Under the pieces are notes generated by a model, which did not search any database, was not told the DNA's origin, and saw only the letters and a list, made by a program, of their open reading frames with translations. Shown in pieces: positions 1 to 9,224 of a stretch of DNA of 64,000 nucleotides. How positions within the stretch are numbered: the stretch's first letter is position 1; every line of letters starts with the position of its first letter. Both the position numbers and the translations under genes were made by a program. Origin of the DNA: Endozoicomonas sp965198415 (GTDB taxonomy: Bacteria > Pseudomonadota > Gammaproteobacteria > Pseudomonadales > Endozoicomonadaceae); contig CBDAPN010000028.1 of NCBI GenBank assembly GCA_965198415.1, forward strand, positions 565,367 to 629,366, given 5' to 3'.

Positions 1-2
1 AG

Positions 3-107
3 CTAGCTGGTGGGCATCACATCCTTGTGATTAGTGCAGTCCATGCAGTTACTACACTAGCAATTCAACTGCTTAACCAATATCAGCAATTACGCCAGAT
101 GGTGTGA
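3..107 (+). CDS. C-terminal end of an unidentified protein (partial)
   Basis: An open frame enters from the left edge and stops at TGA (105-107), giving 34 residues that end in QLRQMV. The peptide is moderately hydrophobic, with a His-His pair near its start. Too little remains to assign a family. It faces the minus-strand gene that ends at 211, so the two converge on the 16-bp repeats between them. Coding status rests only on the open frame at the window edge. Confidence 0.35.
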   Translation, partial: LAGGHHILVISAVHAVTTLAIQLLNQYQQLRQMV

Positions 108-142
108 GATATGTCTTACCCGTGCTTGTGTAAAACATCGTC

Positions 143-193
143 TTTATGCCCTCTGGGTATTTATGCCCTTTGGGTATTTATGCCCTTTGGGTA
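143..193. repeat. Short tandem repeat, three 16-bp units (TATGCCCTTTGGGTAT type)
   Basis: Three consecutive copies of a 16-bp unit, the first with one mismatch, lie between two convergent coding regions. Each unit holds a CCCTTTGGG core that is close to palindromic, so the transcript could fold from either strand. The same unit occurs in four copies, in the opposite orientation, at 50152-50217, again in a gap at gene 3-prime ends. Such placement suggests a dispersed repeat family, possibly acting as a bidirectional transcription end. That role is inference. Confidence 0.8.
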
Positions 194-210
194 CGATAGG
201 GCGTAGAGTG

Positions 211-510
211 TCAGTTGCTGTTTGTCTTATCAACGATCTCGTCGTTGCGAATGACTTTGTGTGATAACAAATTGTCCAGCTCTTGGTCGTCGGGTGTAGC
301 AAGAATGATACGGGTCTCGTTTGAAAGCTCATCGTCGTACAGGTCAAAGTGTTCTTCAGCGGTTTTTTCGGGTTTTTCGGTTTTTTTCACCACCGTGCTG
401 GTGACCGGTTCAACTGTTGTTATTACCTCTTGCTGTTGTGAATAGAAAAGCCAGCCGCCAATACCGGCGGCCAGAATCAGTGCTACGACAAAAACTATTT
501 TTTTAGTCAT
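211..510 (-). CDS. Small single-pass membrane protein of unknown function
   Basis: The 99-residue product starts with MTKK and then one hydrophobic segment (about residues 5-23, rich in Val, Ile, Ala, Gly and Trp). A polar tail follows, rich in Glu, Asp, Lys and Thr. This is the layout of a signal anchor with the tail outside the cytoplasm, or of an uncleaved small inner-membrane protein. No cysteine lipobox or known domain is visible. It lies 28 bp downstream of purL on the same strand and may be co-transcribed with it. An AGG about 11 bases before the ATG can serve as ribosome binding site. I do not recognise the family. Confidence 0.6.
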   Translation of the reverse strand: MTKKIVFVVALILAAGIGGWLFYSQQQEVITTVEPVTSTVVKKTEKPEKTAEEHFDLYDDELSNETRIILATPDDQELDNLLSHKVIRNDEIVDKTNSN

Positions 511-538
511 TTAATAACGCCTGCAGCTTACAAAATTA

Positions 539-3500
539 TTATTCTAACCAAACACGAGCGTTGCGGAACATTCGCATCAGTGGTGCGTCTTCACGCCAAT
601 GAGCTGGATGCCAGCTGTTTTGCACGGTGCGAAATACACGCTCCGGGTGGGGCATCATAATGGTGACCCGGCCATCGGCAGAGGTCAGGCCGGTAATGCC
701 TTGTACGGAACCGTTAGGGTTGTACGGATAACGCGTGGTGGGCTTGCCATGGTTATCCACAAATTTCAACGACACTTGTTGGTTGCTATGTAATTGTTCA
801 ATTTTTGCTGGCTCGGTAAACTCCGCATAACCTTCGCCGTGGGCAACGGCAATGGGCATCCGTGCGCCCTCCATGCCCGCAAAGAAGATGGAGCGGCTTT
901 GCTGCACTTCAACCATCGCAAAACGCGCTTCAAACTGTTCGGACTGATTACGGACAAAGTGTGGCCAGTTTTCTGTTCCGGGAATGAGTGCGTGAAGGTT
1001 GGAGAGCATCTGACAACCGTTACAAACGCCCAGAGCGAAGGTGTCAGGCCGGTCAAAGAAATGAGCAAACTGATCACGGGCCGATGAGTTAAAGAGGATG
1101 GATTTGGCCCAGCCCTCACCCGCGCCCAGCACATCACCAAAAGAGAAACCACCACAGGCCACCAGCGCTTTAAAGTCAGCCAGAGAGCGGCGACTGGTAA
1201 GGATATCGCTCATATGGACGTCAACTGCCCGAAATCCTGCCCGGTCGAAGGCGGCGGCCATTTCAGTCTGCCCGTTAACGCCCTGTTCTCTTAAGACCGC
1301 AATGGCCGGGCGCACGCCGGTGTTGATGTAGGGGGCGGCTACATCAAGATTGATGTCGTAGGGCAGTGATGTGTGCAGGCCGTTATCGCCGTCATCCAGC
1401 AGGTTATCGTACTCCTGTCGTGCACACTCGGGATTGTCGCGCAGCGCCTGCAGGCGATAACTGGTCTCAGCCCACCAGCGTTGGAATTTGACGCGGCTTT
1501 CACTGACCAGGTCAACGCCATTAAAGCGGAAGGTGACTCGCTGCCCCGCAGCCAATTTACCGATGGTATGGGAACACGTTGCCAGTGCGTGTTGTGCCAG
1601 CAGATCTTTGACCACACCTTTATCGCGGTGGCGAATCTGAATCACGGCGCCCAGCTCTTCGTTAAATAGCGCTGACAGAACCATGGATGGGTTTCCTGCC
1701 AGTTTATCCAGATCAACGGCAATGCCGGTATGGCCGGCAAAGGCCATCTCCAGCAAGGTGGCAAACAGACCGCCGTCGGAGCGGTCGTGATAGGCCAGCA
1801 GCAGGTCTTGATCCATGAGCTTTTGAATCACGGTGAAGAAGTTGCGTAAATCTTGTGCCGAGTTGACGTCCGGTGCGCTGGCGCCCATTTGTCCGTATAC
1901 CTGAGCCAGAGCGGAGCCCCCAAGGCGGTTGTGGTCGCGGCCAAGGTCGATGAGAATCAGGTCGGTATCGCCCTGATCGGTTATTAGTTGGGGCGTCAGT
2001 GTTTTGCGGATATCCTGCACCGGTGCAAAGGCGGAGATAACTAACGACAGTGGTGAGGTAACGCTTTTGCTTTCGCCGTTTTCCTGCCACTGGGTGCGCA
2101 TGGACATGGAGTCTTTGCCAACCGGAATGGCAATACCCAGCGCCGGACAGAGTTCCATACCCACCGCTTTTACGGTGTCAAACAGGTTTTCATCTTCGCC
2201 GGGGTGACCCGCTGCGGCCATCCAGTTCGCTGAGAGTTTGATGTCGCCCATGTTGGCAATACGGGCTGCGGCAATATTGGTGATCGCCTCACCGATGGCC
2301 ATGCGGCCAGAGGCAGGAGCGTTGATCAGTGCCAGCGGTGTGCGCTCGCCCATGGCCATGGCTTCACCGTAATAACCGGTAAAGTCCGTTGCGGTGACTG
2401 CACAGTCCGCCACCGGCACCTGCCACGGGCCTACCATCTGGTCGCGGTTAACCAAGCCGGTAATGGTTCGATCGCCGATGGTAATAAGGAAGTTTTTACC
2501 AGCCACAGCGGGCAGCTTGAGTATGCGCTCCATGGCTTCGAGTAACTCTACACCGTCAAGGTCAAGGGGTTCTGCAGTAAATGACTGACGCTGAATCGCC
2601 CGGTGCATTTTGGGTGGTTTACCCAGCAGTACTTCAAGAGGCATATCCACCGGACTGTTATCAAAGTGGGTGTCGTCTACCAGTAGCCGCTGCTCTTGTG
2701 TTGCTTCGCCAACAATGGCGTAGGGGCAGCGCTCTTGCTGGCAGATGTCTTCAAAGCAAGCCAAGTCTTCCACCGCTACGGCCATGACGTAACGCTCCTG
2801 AGACTCGTTGCACCAAAGCGCTAGTGGCGACATGCCGGGTTCGTCGTTATGAATGGCTCGCAGCTGAAAGTGGCCACCACGGCCGCCGTCGCTGACCAGC
2901 TCAGGCAGGGCATTGGAAAGACCTCCGGCGCCCACATCGTGAATGAAGGCGATGGGGTTTTTCTCGCCCAGCTGCCAGCAGCGGTCGATGACCTCCTGAC
3001 AACGGCGCTCCATTTCCGGGTTATCCCGCTGCACGCTGGCAAAGTCGAGATCTTCCTGTCCGGTGCCGGTGGTCATGGAAGAGGCGGCACCGCCGCCAAG
3101 GCCGATCTGCATGGCCGAACCGCCGAGGACTATCAGTTTGGCACCGACGGGAATATCGCCTTTTTCCACATGCTCGGCTTTAATGTTGCCAAGCCCACCG
3201 GCCAGCATGATGGGTTTGTGATAACCGCGAACTTCATATCCATCAACGCCTTTCACCCGTGCTTCAAAGGTGCGGAAATAGCCACACAGGTTGGGGCGAC
3301 CGTATTCGTTATTAAAGCCAGCCCCGCCGATGGGGCCTTCGAGCATGATTTCCAGTGGGGACACAATGCGTCCGGGCTTGCCATAGCCTTGCTCCCAGGG
3401 TTGCTCGTAGCCAGGAATGTGCAGATTAGAGACGGTGAAGCCAGTGAGTCCGGCTTTGGGTTTGGAGCCTTTGCCGGTAGAGCCCTCGTCACGAATTTCC

Positions 3501-4453
3501 CCGCCCGAGCCGGTGGCCGCTCCGGCCCAGGGTGCTATGGCTGTGGGGTGGTTGTGGGTTTCGACTTTCATGAGAATATGCACGTCTTCTTCATTGAAGC
3601 CGTATTCCCGGCTGTTGGCTTGCGGGTAGAAGCGTTGGGCATGAAACCCTTCAATAACTGAGGCGTTGTCTTTGTAGGCAGAGAGCACACCGTCGCTGTG
3701 CATGGCGTGGGTGTTACGAATCATTTTGAACAGGGAGAGGTCCTGCTCTTCGCCGTCAATGCTCCAGGAGGCGTTGAAGATTTTATGCCGACAGTGCTCG
3801 GAGTTGGCCTGGGCAAACATCATCAGTTCAACGTCGGTGGGGTCACGCTTGAGGTGTTGATAGCTGTCGACAAGGTAGTCTATTTCGTCTTCGGCCAATG
3901 CCAGTCCTAACGAGTCATTGGCTGCCACCAGTGCGTCACGGCCACCTTCAAGGATTGCCACGGTGGTCATGGGAGCCGGTTCTGAGGTGGCGAACAGCTC
4001 AGGAATGTCGCTCTCATGGCGCAGTGCGGCCTGGGTCATTCGGTCATGGAGCAGGCTTGCTACCAGCGTTTCTTGTTCGGTGGACAGTGGGCTGCTGGCG
4101 TATACGACGTAGCGAATTCCCCGCTCAATGCGCTGGATGATGTCAAGGCTGCAGTTGTGGGCGATGTTTGTCGCTTTGCTGGACCAGGGGGAGATCGTAC
4201 CCGGGCGCGGCACCACAAAAAACTGTGCCCGGCTCGCCCGCGCTGGCGGCTCAGACGGTCGCAGTTCAGGGCCGTAGGTCAGGAGTCTGATCAGAATGTC
4301 CATCTGTTGCTCACTCAGTGGTGAGTGATGGTTGATGTAGTGCTGAAAGTCAGCGACCACAGCGGATATCTCAGGCACTGCGTTCTGCAGCCGGGCAAGC
4401 AGCTTTTGACTGCGAAACAGGGAAAGGGCGGGTGTGCCATGCAGTGTGAGCAT
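539..4453 (-). CDS. purL: Phosphoribosylformylglycinamidine synthase (PurL, large single-chain form)
   Basis: PurL makes FGAM from FGAR, glutamine and ATP in step four of purine synthesis, in the cytoplasm. The protein of about 1304 residues is the long single-chain form of Gammaproteobacteria. An N-terminal domain (starting MLTLHGTPALS) is followed by two AIRS-like synthase halves with Gly-rich phosphate loops. The C-terminal class I glutamine amidotransferase has its nucleophile in GVCNGCQM and a His in MMPHPERVF. The open frame could begin 11 codons earlier at 4486. I chose the ATG at 4453 because it matches the family N-terminus and has GAGG about 14 bases upstream. The gene looks intact and stands apart from other pur genes, which is normal for this family. 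Confidence 0.97.
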   Translation of the reverse strand: MLTLHGTPALSLFRSQKLLARLQNAVPEISAVVADFQHYINHHSPLSEQQMDILIRLLTYGPELRPSEPPARASRAQFFVVPRPGTISPWSSKATNIAHNCSLDIIQRIERGIRYVVYASSPLSTEQETLVASLLHDRMTQAALRHESDIPELFATSEPAPMTTVAILEGGRDALVAANDSLGLALAEDEIDYLVDSYQHLKRDPTDVELMMFAQANSEHCRHKIFNASWSIDGEEQDLSLFKMIRNTHAMHSDGVLSAYKDNASVIEGFHAQRFYPQANSREYGFNEEDVHILMKVETHNHPTAIAPWAGAATGSGGEIRDEGSTGKGSKPKAGLTGFTVSNLHIPGYEQPWEQGYGKPGRIVSPLEIMLEGPIGGAGFNNEYGRPNLCGYFRTFEARVKGVDGYEVRGYHKPIMLAGGLGNIKAEHVEKGDIPVGAKLIVLGGSAMQIGLGGGAASSMTTGTGQEDLDFASVQRDNPEMERRCQEVIDRCWQLGEKNPIAFIHDVGAGGLSNALPELVSDGGRGGHFQLRAIHNDEPGMSPLALWCNESQERYVMAVAVEDLACFEDICQQERCPYAIVGEATQEQRLLVDDTHFDNSPVDMPLEVLLGKPPKMHRAIQRQSFTAEPLDLDGVELLEAMERILKLPAVAGKNFLITIGDRTITGLVNRDQMVGPWQVPVADCAVTATDFTGYYGEAMAMGERTPLALINAPASGRMAIGEAITNIAAARIANMGDIKLSANWMAAAGHPGEDENLFDTVKAVGMELCPALGIAIPVGKDSMSMRTQWQENGESKSVTSPLSLVISAFAPVQDIRKTLTPQLITDQGDTDLILIDLGRDHNRLGGSALAQVYGQMGASAPDVNSAQDLRNFFTVIQKLMDQDLLLAYHDRSDGGLFATLLEMAFAGHTGIAVDLDKLAGNPSMVLSALFNEELGAVIQIRHRDKGVVKDLLAQHALATCSHTIGKLAAGQRVTFRFNGVDLVSESRVKFQRWWAETSYRLQALRDNPECARQEYDNLLDDGDNGLHTSLPYDINLDVAAPYINTGVRPAIAVLREQGVNGQTEMAAAFDRAGFRAVDVHMSDILTSRRSLADFKALVACGGFSFGDVLGAGEGWAKSILFNSSARDQFAHFFDRPDTFALGVCNGCQMLSNLHALIPGTENWPHFVRNQSEQFEARFAMVEVQQSRSIFFAGMEGARMPIAVAHGEGYAEFTEPAKIEQLHSNQQVSLKFVDNHGKPTTRYPYNPNGSVQGITGLTSADGRVTIMMPHPERVFRTVQNSWHPAHWREDAPLMRMFRNARVWLE

Positions 4454-4715
4454 GTTCTGGTCTGTCCTCGGGCCAATTAACAGCATTAGAGGAGCTCAAG
4501 CCAGGATGGGCAAGTTGTTAATTTTCAGAAGGTCGGCGTGGTTTGCTCAGCAGTGTTGGCCCACCTCCTGATCAAAAGCCAGTCCTTATGCTTCAGCCGC
4601 TCTTAACTCAGGGGAAACGCTGCTAATGATAATCGAAACCGACCAAAGGAAACCAGTAATCAACCCGCATTTATTGTGTTTAATGGTGATATTGTGAGGA
4701 GCTATCGTACACAAA

Positions 4716-5201
4716 TTATTGGGCTGGTTTGGTTCGCTGGGCTCGAATTTGTTGGCGGCGATGGTGAAAGAAGTCCCGAATGATTGCACTGCACTGTGCC
4801 TGCAAAACTCCACCACAAGCCGTTACCCGATGGTTCATTTGCGGTTGTTCAAGCACTTTTGAAGCGCTGACAATGGCCCCGGCTTTTTGCTCTGTAGCGC
4901 CATAAACAAGCCGCTTGATACGGCTATGAATAATTGCTCCGGCACACATGGTACATGGCTCAAGCGTCACGTAGAGTTCGCAGTCCACCAACCGGTAATT
5001 ACCGAGCGTTGTTGCCGCCGACTGCAATGCCAGCATTTCGGCATGAGCTAAGGGGTTGCAGGATGAAATGGGCTGGTTATAACCCCGGCCGATCACCTCT
5101 GCGCCTTTCACCACCACTGCGCCCACTGGCACTTCACCGAGCTGGCGGGCTTTTTCTGCTTCTTGCAGTGCTTCTTGCATCCAGAAGGAGTCTTCCATCA
5201 C
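4716..5201 (-). CDS. tadA: tRNA-specific adenosine deaminase (TadA)
   Basis: TadA converts adenosine 34 to inosine in the anticodon of tRNA-Arg(ACG), and is usually essential. The 161-residue protein has the cytidine/deoxycytidylate deaminase zinc site: HAE (proton shuttle Glu) in NPLAHAEMLA, and the PCxxC ligands in LEPCTMCAGA. Length and the C-terminal basic helix, ending in a run of Arg/Gln/Lys, fit the bacterial family. It lies upstream of purL on the same strand with about 260 bp between them. The purL-tadA neighbourhood is common in Gammaproteobacteria, although mltF, often found between them, is absent. The ORF begins with two consecutive Met codons and either could be the start. Confidence 0.96.
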   Translation of the reverse strand: MMEDSFWMQEALQEAEKARQLGEVPVGAVVVKGAEVIGRGYNQPISSCNPLAHAEMLALQSAATTLGNYRLVDCELYVTLEPCTMCAGAIIHSRIKRLVYGATEQKAGAIVSASKVLEQPQMNHRVTACGGVLQAQCSAIIRDFFHHRRQQIRAQRTKPAQ

Positions 5202-5637
5202 AAACAGTTCTTCCTGTTAATTCTTGGATTAGTCGCAGATACCGTTATAGGGCCGTTTATCCACTGCCGCTGTGGATTTCTGCTGTCGTCGTCATCGCGA
5301 AGTACCCGGTGTTTTTGACAGTGCTACGCCCCTTGGTAGGTATAGCCACCGGGCGGCATTGAGATTTTCTGCAGGTTTCTCATTCATAGCCGTTATTAAA
5401 GGAGTATTTTGGCGGAAAGGGTTTGGTTTTGCATCCGTAGATGCCGGCGTCGTTTGTGCAGTTTGTGCAATTATTTATGCAAAGCTCGTCATAAAAATGG
5501 TAAGGCTGCCGATTTAATCTATGGTTTTTTTTTACATGTGAAATCTCTGGGCTATATATAGTGTCTAAGCTAAAAAATTAGTTACCAACTATAAATTGCT
5601 CAACCATGAATAATAAAACAGCGGAGGGAAGGACCTG
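5202..5637. other. Intergenic region between tadA and the T3SS locus
   Basis: This stretch of about 435 bp separates the minus-strand tadA from the plus-strand chaperone gene and must hold both promoters. The half next to the chaperone gene is AT-rich, with TTACAT and TATATATAG elements near 5534-5562 that could form a promoter, although the spacing is not ideal. An 81-codon open frame (5272-5517) has unconvincing composition and I do not call it. No repeat or RNA gene is visible. Confidence 0.5.
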
Positions 5638-6129
5638 ATGTCTTTCAAGCAGAATGTAGAACAGCATCTACAACACTTTGCCCAGAGCATCGGTCTGGGA
5701 GAACTCAAGTTAAACGAGCATGATGCCTGCGGCTTATGCTTTGACGATACCCTTATCGTCAACATGGAGTATCTAGAAGATGACGAAGCCTTGGTGTTTG
5801 TCGCTTCTGTCAGACCGATGGATGCACACGATGCATCCAAAACTGAATTGTTCGAAAAAATGCTCTCTTTAAACCTGCAGCATCACAGCATGCAGGGTGC
5901 GTTCCTGGCATTGAATCATGATGGAACAGAGGTGCTTCTCATCCGTTCGCTGCAAGCCTCTTGCGATTACGGCTCATTTGAATCTACGCTGGAAAAATTC
6001 GTGAACACCCTCGAATGGTGTGTCAGCGAGCTTGACCCTTCCAAACAGGGCCAGCCTATTACTCCCAAAGAACCTCCCCGCCCCCAAAGCGGCCCTGGTG
6101 GCCCTGGCGATATGGGAATGATGGTGTAA
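5638..6129 (+). CDS. CesT-family type III secretion chaperone
   Basis: The 163-residue acidic protein has the fold pattern of CesT/SycE-like chaperones, which bind effectors as cytoplasmic dimers and bring them to the T3SS ATPase. An N-terminal helix (SFKQNVEQHLQHFAQSIGL) is followed by beta strands with acidic turns, a central helix and a long C-terminal helix up to about residue 130. A Pro/Gly-rich tail (about 135-163) is an unusual addition. GGAGGGAAGG lies just before the ATG. The gene directly precedes the export block sctN-sctU but is separated from it by a strong terminator, so it is probably its own transcript. The client effector cannot be told from this window. The family call rests on length, acidity, fold pattern and context. 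Confidence 0.75.
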   Translation: MSFKQNVEQHLQHFAQSIGLGELKLNEHDACGLCFDDTLIVNMEYLEDDEALVFVASVRPMDAHDASKTELFEKMLSLNLQHHSMQGAFLALNHDGTEVLLIRSLQASCDYGSFESTLEKFVNTLEWCVSELDPSKQGQPITPKEPPRPQSGPGGPGDMGMMV

Positions 6130-6134
6130 TTATT

Positions 6135-6160
6135 GAAGGGCTTTTTAGCCCTTCTTTCAT
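6135..6160 (+). terminator. Rho-independent terminator after the chaperone gene
   Basis: A perfect 8-bp stem (GAAGGGCT/AGCCCTTC, 6135-6154) with a TTTT loop starts a few bases after the chaperone stop codon and is followed by a T-rich stretch. It should separate the chaperone transcript from the sctN operon. Confidence 0.85.
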
Positions 6161-6437
6161 TTTTGCCCTGCTTTAATTCCCCACTGCGCTTTGCACTCGC
6201 TACCTATCATTTTCTGTACCGGGTTCGCAGGAACATTCCGGCTAAATTTCTCTGATATTTCAGCTGCAAACCTTCAGGCCGAATACAGATACATAAGCGT
6301 GTAATGATGGACGAAAGCTCAGCCAGCCCATGAACTGAAGAACTACACTGCGTCGAACACAAACAGCTGCAAATGACCCAGTAAAGGCTATACCACCACA
6401 GCGTCAATGCAGTAGAAAAAATAAGGGAGGCACGACC

Positions 6438-7778
6438 TTGGCTAACACTTTTAATTATTTAACTACCGCACTGCAGGGTACGGTGGATAGCAGTCGTCTG
6501 GTTGATATTCGCGGCCGGGTGACCGAAGTTCAGGGTATGATCATTAAAGCCGCAGTGCCCGGCGTAAAAATTGGTGAGTTGTGCCAGTTGGTCTCTCCTG
6601 ATAATCCGGAGGATGGCGAGCGAAAATCCTATGCTGAGGTTGTTGGTTTTCAGGGACACGAGACGGTGTTGTCACCTTTGGGTGAGATCATGGGGATTTC
6701 CTCCACCACTGAAGTCATACCTACTGGCAAGGTTCATCATGTGGGTGTTGGCCCTCACCTTCTGGGCCATGTGCTTGACGGGATGGGCAACCCATTAAAC
6801 CCCAACGCCTTTAATGGCATTGAGCCAGAGAGCCACTATCCGGTGTATGCCGATGCCCCGGACCCACTAACCCGACAGATCATTGACCACCCCATTCCCC
6901 TTGGCGTCAAGGCGATTGATGCGGTACTCACTTGCGGTGAAGGGCAGCGGATGGGTATTTTCGCCGCTGCTGGCGGTGGTAAAAGTACGCTGTTATCGAT
7001 GCTGGTAAAAGGCGCTGAGGTGGACGTTACCGTTTTGGCACTGATTGGTGAGCGTGGCCGTGAATTAAGGGAGTTTATTGAGCACGACCTTGGGCCGGAA
7101 GGGGTTAAAAAGTCGGTTATTATTGTCGCCACCTCCGACAAGTCTTCCATGGAGCGTTCCAAGGCGGCCTACACCGCAACCGCAGTGGCGGAGTACTTCC
7201 GTGATAAAGGTAAACGGGTGCTGCTGCTGATGGACTCTGTCACTCGTTTTGCCCGTGCCCAGCGTGAGATCGGCCTTGCCGCTGGCGAGCCACCAACCCG
7301 CCGTGGCTTTCCACCCTCCGTATTTGCCACCTTACCCAAACTAATGGAGCGAACTGGCATGTCCGATGTCGGCTCCATAACCGCACTGTATACGGTGCTG
7401 GTCGAAGGTGACGATATGACCGAGCCGGTGGCGGATGAAACACGTTCAATCCTTGATGGCCACATTATTCTTTCCCGTAAGTTGGCGGCCTCCGGTCACT
7501 ATCCGGCGATTGATGTGTTAGCCAGTGCCAGTCGGGTTATGACTGCCATTACCACCGAGGAGCATCGGGCGGTGGTCTCCAGAACCCGGGCATTGATGTC
7601 TAAATACGATGAAATTGAGCTACTGGTAAAAGTGGGTGAATACAAACAGGGAGCTGATCCGTTAGCAGACGAAGCCATACGAAAAATTGAATCCATCCGC
7701 TCTTTTCTCAAACAAAGAACCGACGATCTGGTGCCTCTGGATCAGGCTATTGAACAGTTGGGACAGATTGTAGGCTGA
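6438..7778 (+). CDS. sctN: Type III secretion ATPase SctN (YscN/SsaN family)
   Basis: SctN is the hexameric cytoplasmic ATPase that strips chaperones from effectors and unfolds them for export. The 446-residue protein has the F1-type layout: an N-terminal beta-barrel (to about residue 95), a Walker A loop AAGGGKST near 176-184, and a Walker B segment LLLMDSV. A catalytic-Glu region follows (GERGRELREF), then the helical C-terminal domain ending in QLGQIVG. The start codon is TTG at 6438, supported by AAGGGAGG eight bases upstream. No ATG in a better position gives the conserved N-terminus. It is the first gene of a tightly packed plus-strand operon, sctN-O-P-Q-R-S-T-U. That order matches Ysc/Ssa injectisomes and not flagellar clusters. 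Confidence 0.96.
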   Translation: MANTFNYLTTALQGTVDSSRLVDIRGRVTEVQGMIIKAAVPGVKIGELCQLVSPDNPEDGERKSYAEVVGFQGHETVLSPLGEIMGISSTTEVIPTGKVHHVGVGPHLLGHVLDGMGNPLNPNAFNGIEPESHYPVYADAPDPLTRQIIDHPIPLGVKAIDAVLTCGEGQRMGIFAAAGGGKSTLLSMLVKGAEVDVTVLALIGERGRELREFIEHDLGPEGVKKSVIIVATSDKSSMERSKAAYTATAVAEYFRDKGKRVLLLMDSVTRFARAQREIGLAAGEPPTRRGFPPSVFATLPKLMERTGMSDVGSITALYTVLVEGDDMTEPVADETRSILDGHIILSRKLAASGHYPAIDVLASASRVMTAITTEEHRAVVSRTRALMSKYDEIELLVKVGEYKQGADPLADEAIRKIESIRSFLKQRTDDLVPLDQAIEQLGQIVG

Positions 7779-7782
7779 GTCG

Positions 7783-8286
7783 ATGCTAAAAGAGCTGCTG
7801 AAAGTTAAAAACATCCGCGAAGAGTCGGCAGAACGAGAAGTTCGCCGTTGTCAGCAGGAAGTAGAGCTGCGCAAAAAAGAAGTTGAGCGATGTAAACAAG
7901 AAGTGGAGCGCCGCCAACAGGAGCTGAAGGATTATGTGCTCTGGCGCAGTCAAGAAGAGCAGCGTCTTTACGATAACATTATGAATACCCATATTCATCA
8001 GAACGACTTGGACAAGTTAAAACAAAAAGTGGCGATGATGCGGGAAAAAGACGTATCTCTGGAGCAGGCCATCACCGAAGCGCAACAGCGGGTTGAGGCA
8101 GCGCAGCAGCGGGTTATAGAAGCAGAGCAGGTACTGGCAACCGCAAGGGAAGCGCACTTAAAAGCCAAGTTGGCGGTCGAGAAGTTTGAAGAGTTCTGTA
8201 AGGTTCAGGATGAAGAGGCAGATAAAGAAGCCAAACGTCTTGAAGATCTTGAAATGGAAGAGTTTACCGGTAAATCCAAGGAATAG
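7783..8286 (+). CDS. sctO: Type III secretion stalk protein SctO (YscO family)
   Basis: SctO is the coiled-coil stalk that connects the ATPase hexamer with the export gate, like the gamma subunit of F1 or flagellar FliJ. The 167-residue product is almost wholly charged heptad-type coiled coil, with runs such as EVRRCQQEVELRKKEVE and AQQRVEAAQQRV and a break near residue 70. Length and position between sctN and sctP are diagnostic, because sequence conservation in this family is low. The start lies 4 bp after the sctN stop, which points to translational coupling. The two Cys residues in the first helix repeat are unremarkable. Confidence 0.88.
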   Translation: MLKELLKVKNIREESAEREVRRCQQEVELRKKEVERCKQEVERRQQELKDYVLWRSQEEQRLYDNIMNTHIHQNDLDKLKQKVAMMREKDVSLEQAITEAQQRVEAAQQRVIEAEQVLATAREAHLKAKLAVEKFEEFCKVQDEEADKEAKRLEDLEMEEFTGKSKE

Positions 8287-8298
8287 GAGTCATTCACA

Positions 8299-9216
8299 AT
8301 GTCGACACAAGGCATAAACTCAAACAGCAATATCCAACAGGCACCGCCACAACAAGACTATAACCAGCAGTCTCGGCAAGTCTCAGAAAGGCAGGCCAAT
8401 GACTTCAGCGAGCGAATGGCAAAAGAGAAGTCGGCCAAAGAAAAAAACAGCGAAGAAGCGAGCAGAAAAGCGGCAAAAGATGGCGATAAACAACCCACTG
8501 ACGATGCCAGTCTGCTTGCAAGAAACAAAAAAGCCGTGGGCGAAAGAGCACCCAAAGGCGATGAGAAGCCGCTGACTGACAAAAGCCTATCGGATAGCAA
8601 TAAGCGACTAACCAATGAGCCAAGGTCTGAAAGACACGCAGGCGAACAGCATGCCAAAACCAGTGGTGACAAAAAGCCGAGCCTTGAAGAGCTGATGGCC
8701 GAGCGCAGTAAACCCCTGAAAGAGAAAGATACCAGCAAAGAAGAGTCCGTCATGCTTAGCGCAAGGGAGTCCTCTGAGCACAGTGGCGTAACCACACTAC
8801 AAAGCCCGGTTAAGGTGGATGCACAAATTCGGGAAATCCAGCAGGCCAGCACGGTAAAAGAAGTGGACGCTGCCTTACAGAAATTGGCAACACAAATTCA
8901 GGTTTCCGCCAAAGACGCCCTGAACGGCGCAGAAGTTCGCATCACCCTGAAAGACAGCGTATTGCCCGGCACTGAAATCAGAATTCAACGCCACGGCGGA
9001 GAGCTGACGGTCACCCTGAACACCACCTCAGCGGAGGCCGGTAACTTTTTGGCCTCGCACGAAGCAAACCTGCAACGTATTTTGGCGGAGCGTTTTTCAA
9101 ACGACAAAGTGCAGGTAAACGTCAACATGACTGGTAGCGATAATCAAGATCAGGATGGTCGGTCGCGCAACCAATACACTGCTGACGACAATGAGAACGA
9201 ATCCGACAACGAATAG
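8299..9216 (+). CDS. sctP: Probable needle-length regulator SctP (YscP/HpaP-like)
   Basis: SctP proteins act as molecular rulers and switch substrate specificity by binding SctU. This 305-residue product has a long polar, Lys/Glu/Ser-rich low-complexity N-terminal part (about 1-170). A folded C-terminal region follows (about 180-280; strands around VRITLKDSVLPGTEIRIQ and ELTVTLNTTSAEA) that fits the T3S4 substrate-switch domain also found in FliK. The very end is acidic and Asn-rich. Sequence recognition is weak for this family, and the assignment leans on its place between sctO and sctQ and on this two-part layout. Start ATG at 8299 has AGGAG upstream (8286-8290). Confidence 0.82.
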   Translation: MSTQGINSNSNIQQAPPQQDYNQQSRQVSERQANDFSERMAKEKSAKEKNSEEASRKAAKDGDKQPTDDASLLARNKKAVGERAPKGDEKPLTDKSLSDSNKRLTNEPRSERHAGEQHAKTSGDKKPSLEELMAERSKPLKEKDTSKEESVMLSARESSEHSGVTTLQSPVKVDAQIREIQQASTVKEVDAALQKLATQIQVSAKDALNGAEVRITLKDSVLPGTEIRIQRHGGELTVTLNTTSAEAGNFLASHEANLQRILAERFSNDKVQVNVNMTGSDNQDQDGRSRNQYTADDNENESDNE

Positions 9217-9224
9217 GCTGAACT

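Noticed and set aside
2849..3661. 270-codon open frame on the plus strand within purL
   Set aside because: It is the antisense shadow of purL; the codon pattern and conserved motifs belong to the minus-strand frame.
5272..5517. 81-codon plus-strand open frame between tadA and the chaperone gene
   Set aside because: Composition is arbitrary, no ribosome binding site, no domain, and it lies in a region that must hold two promoters.
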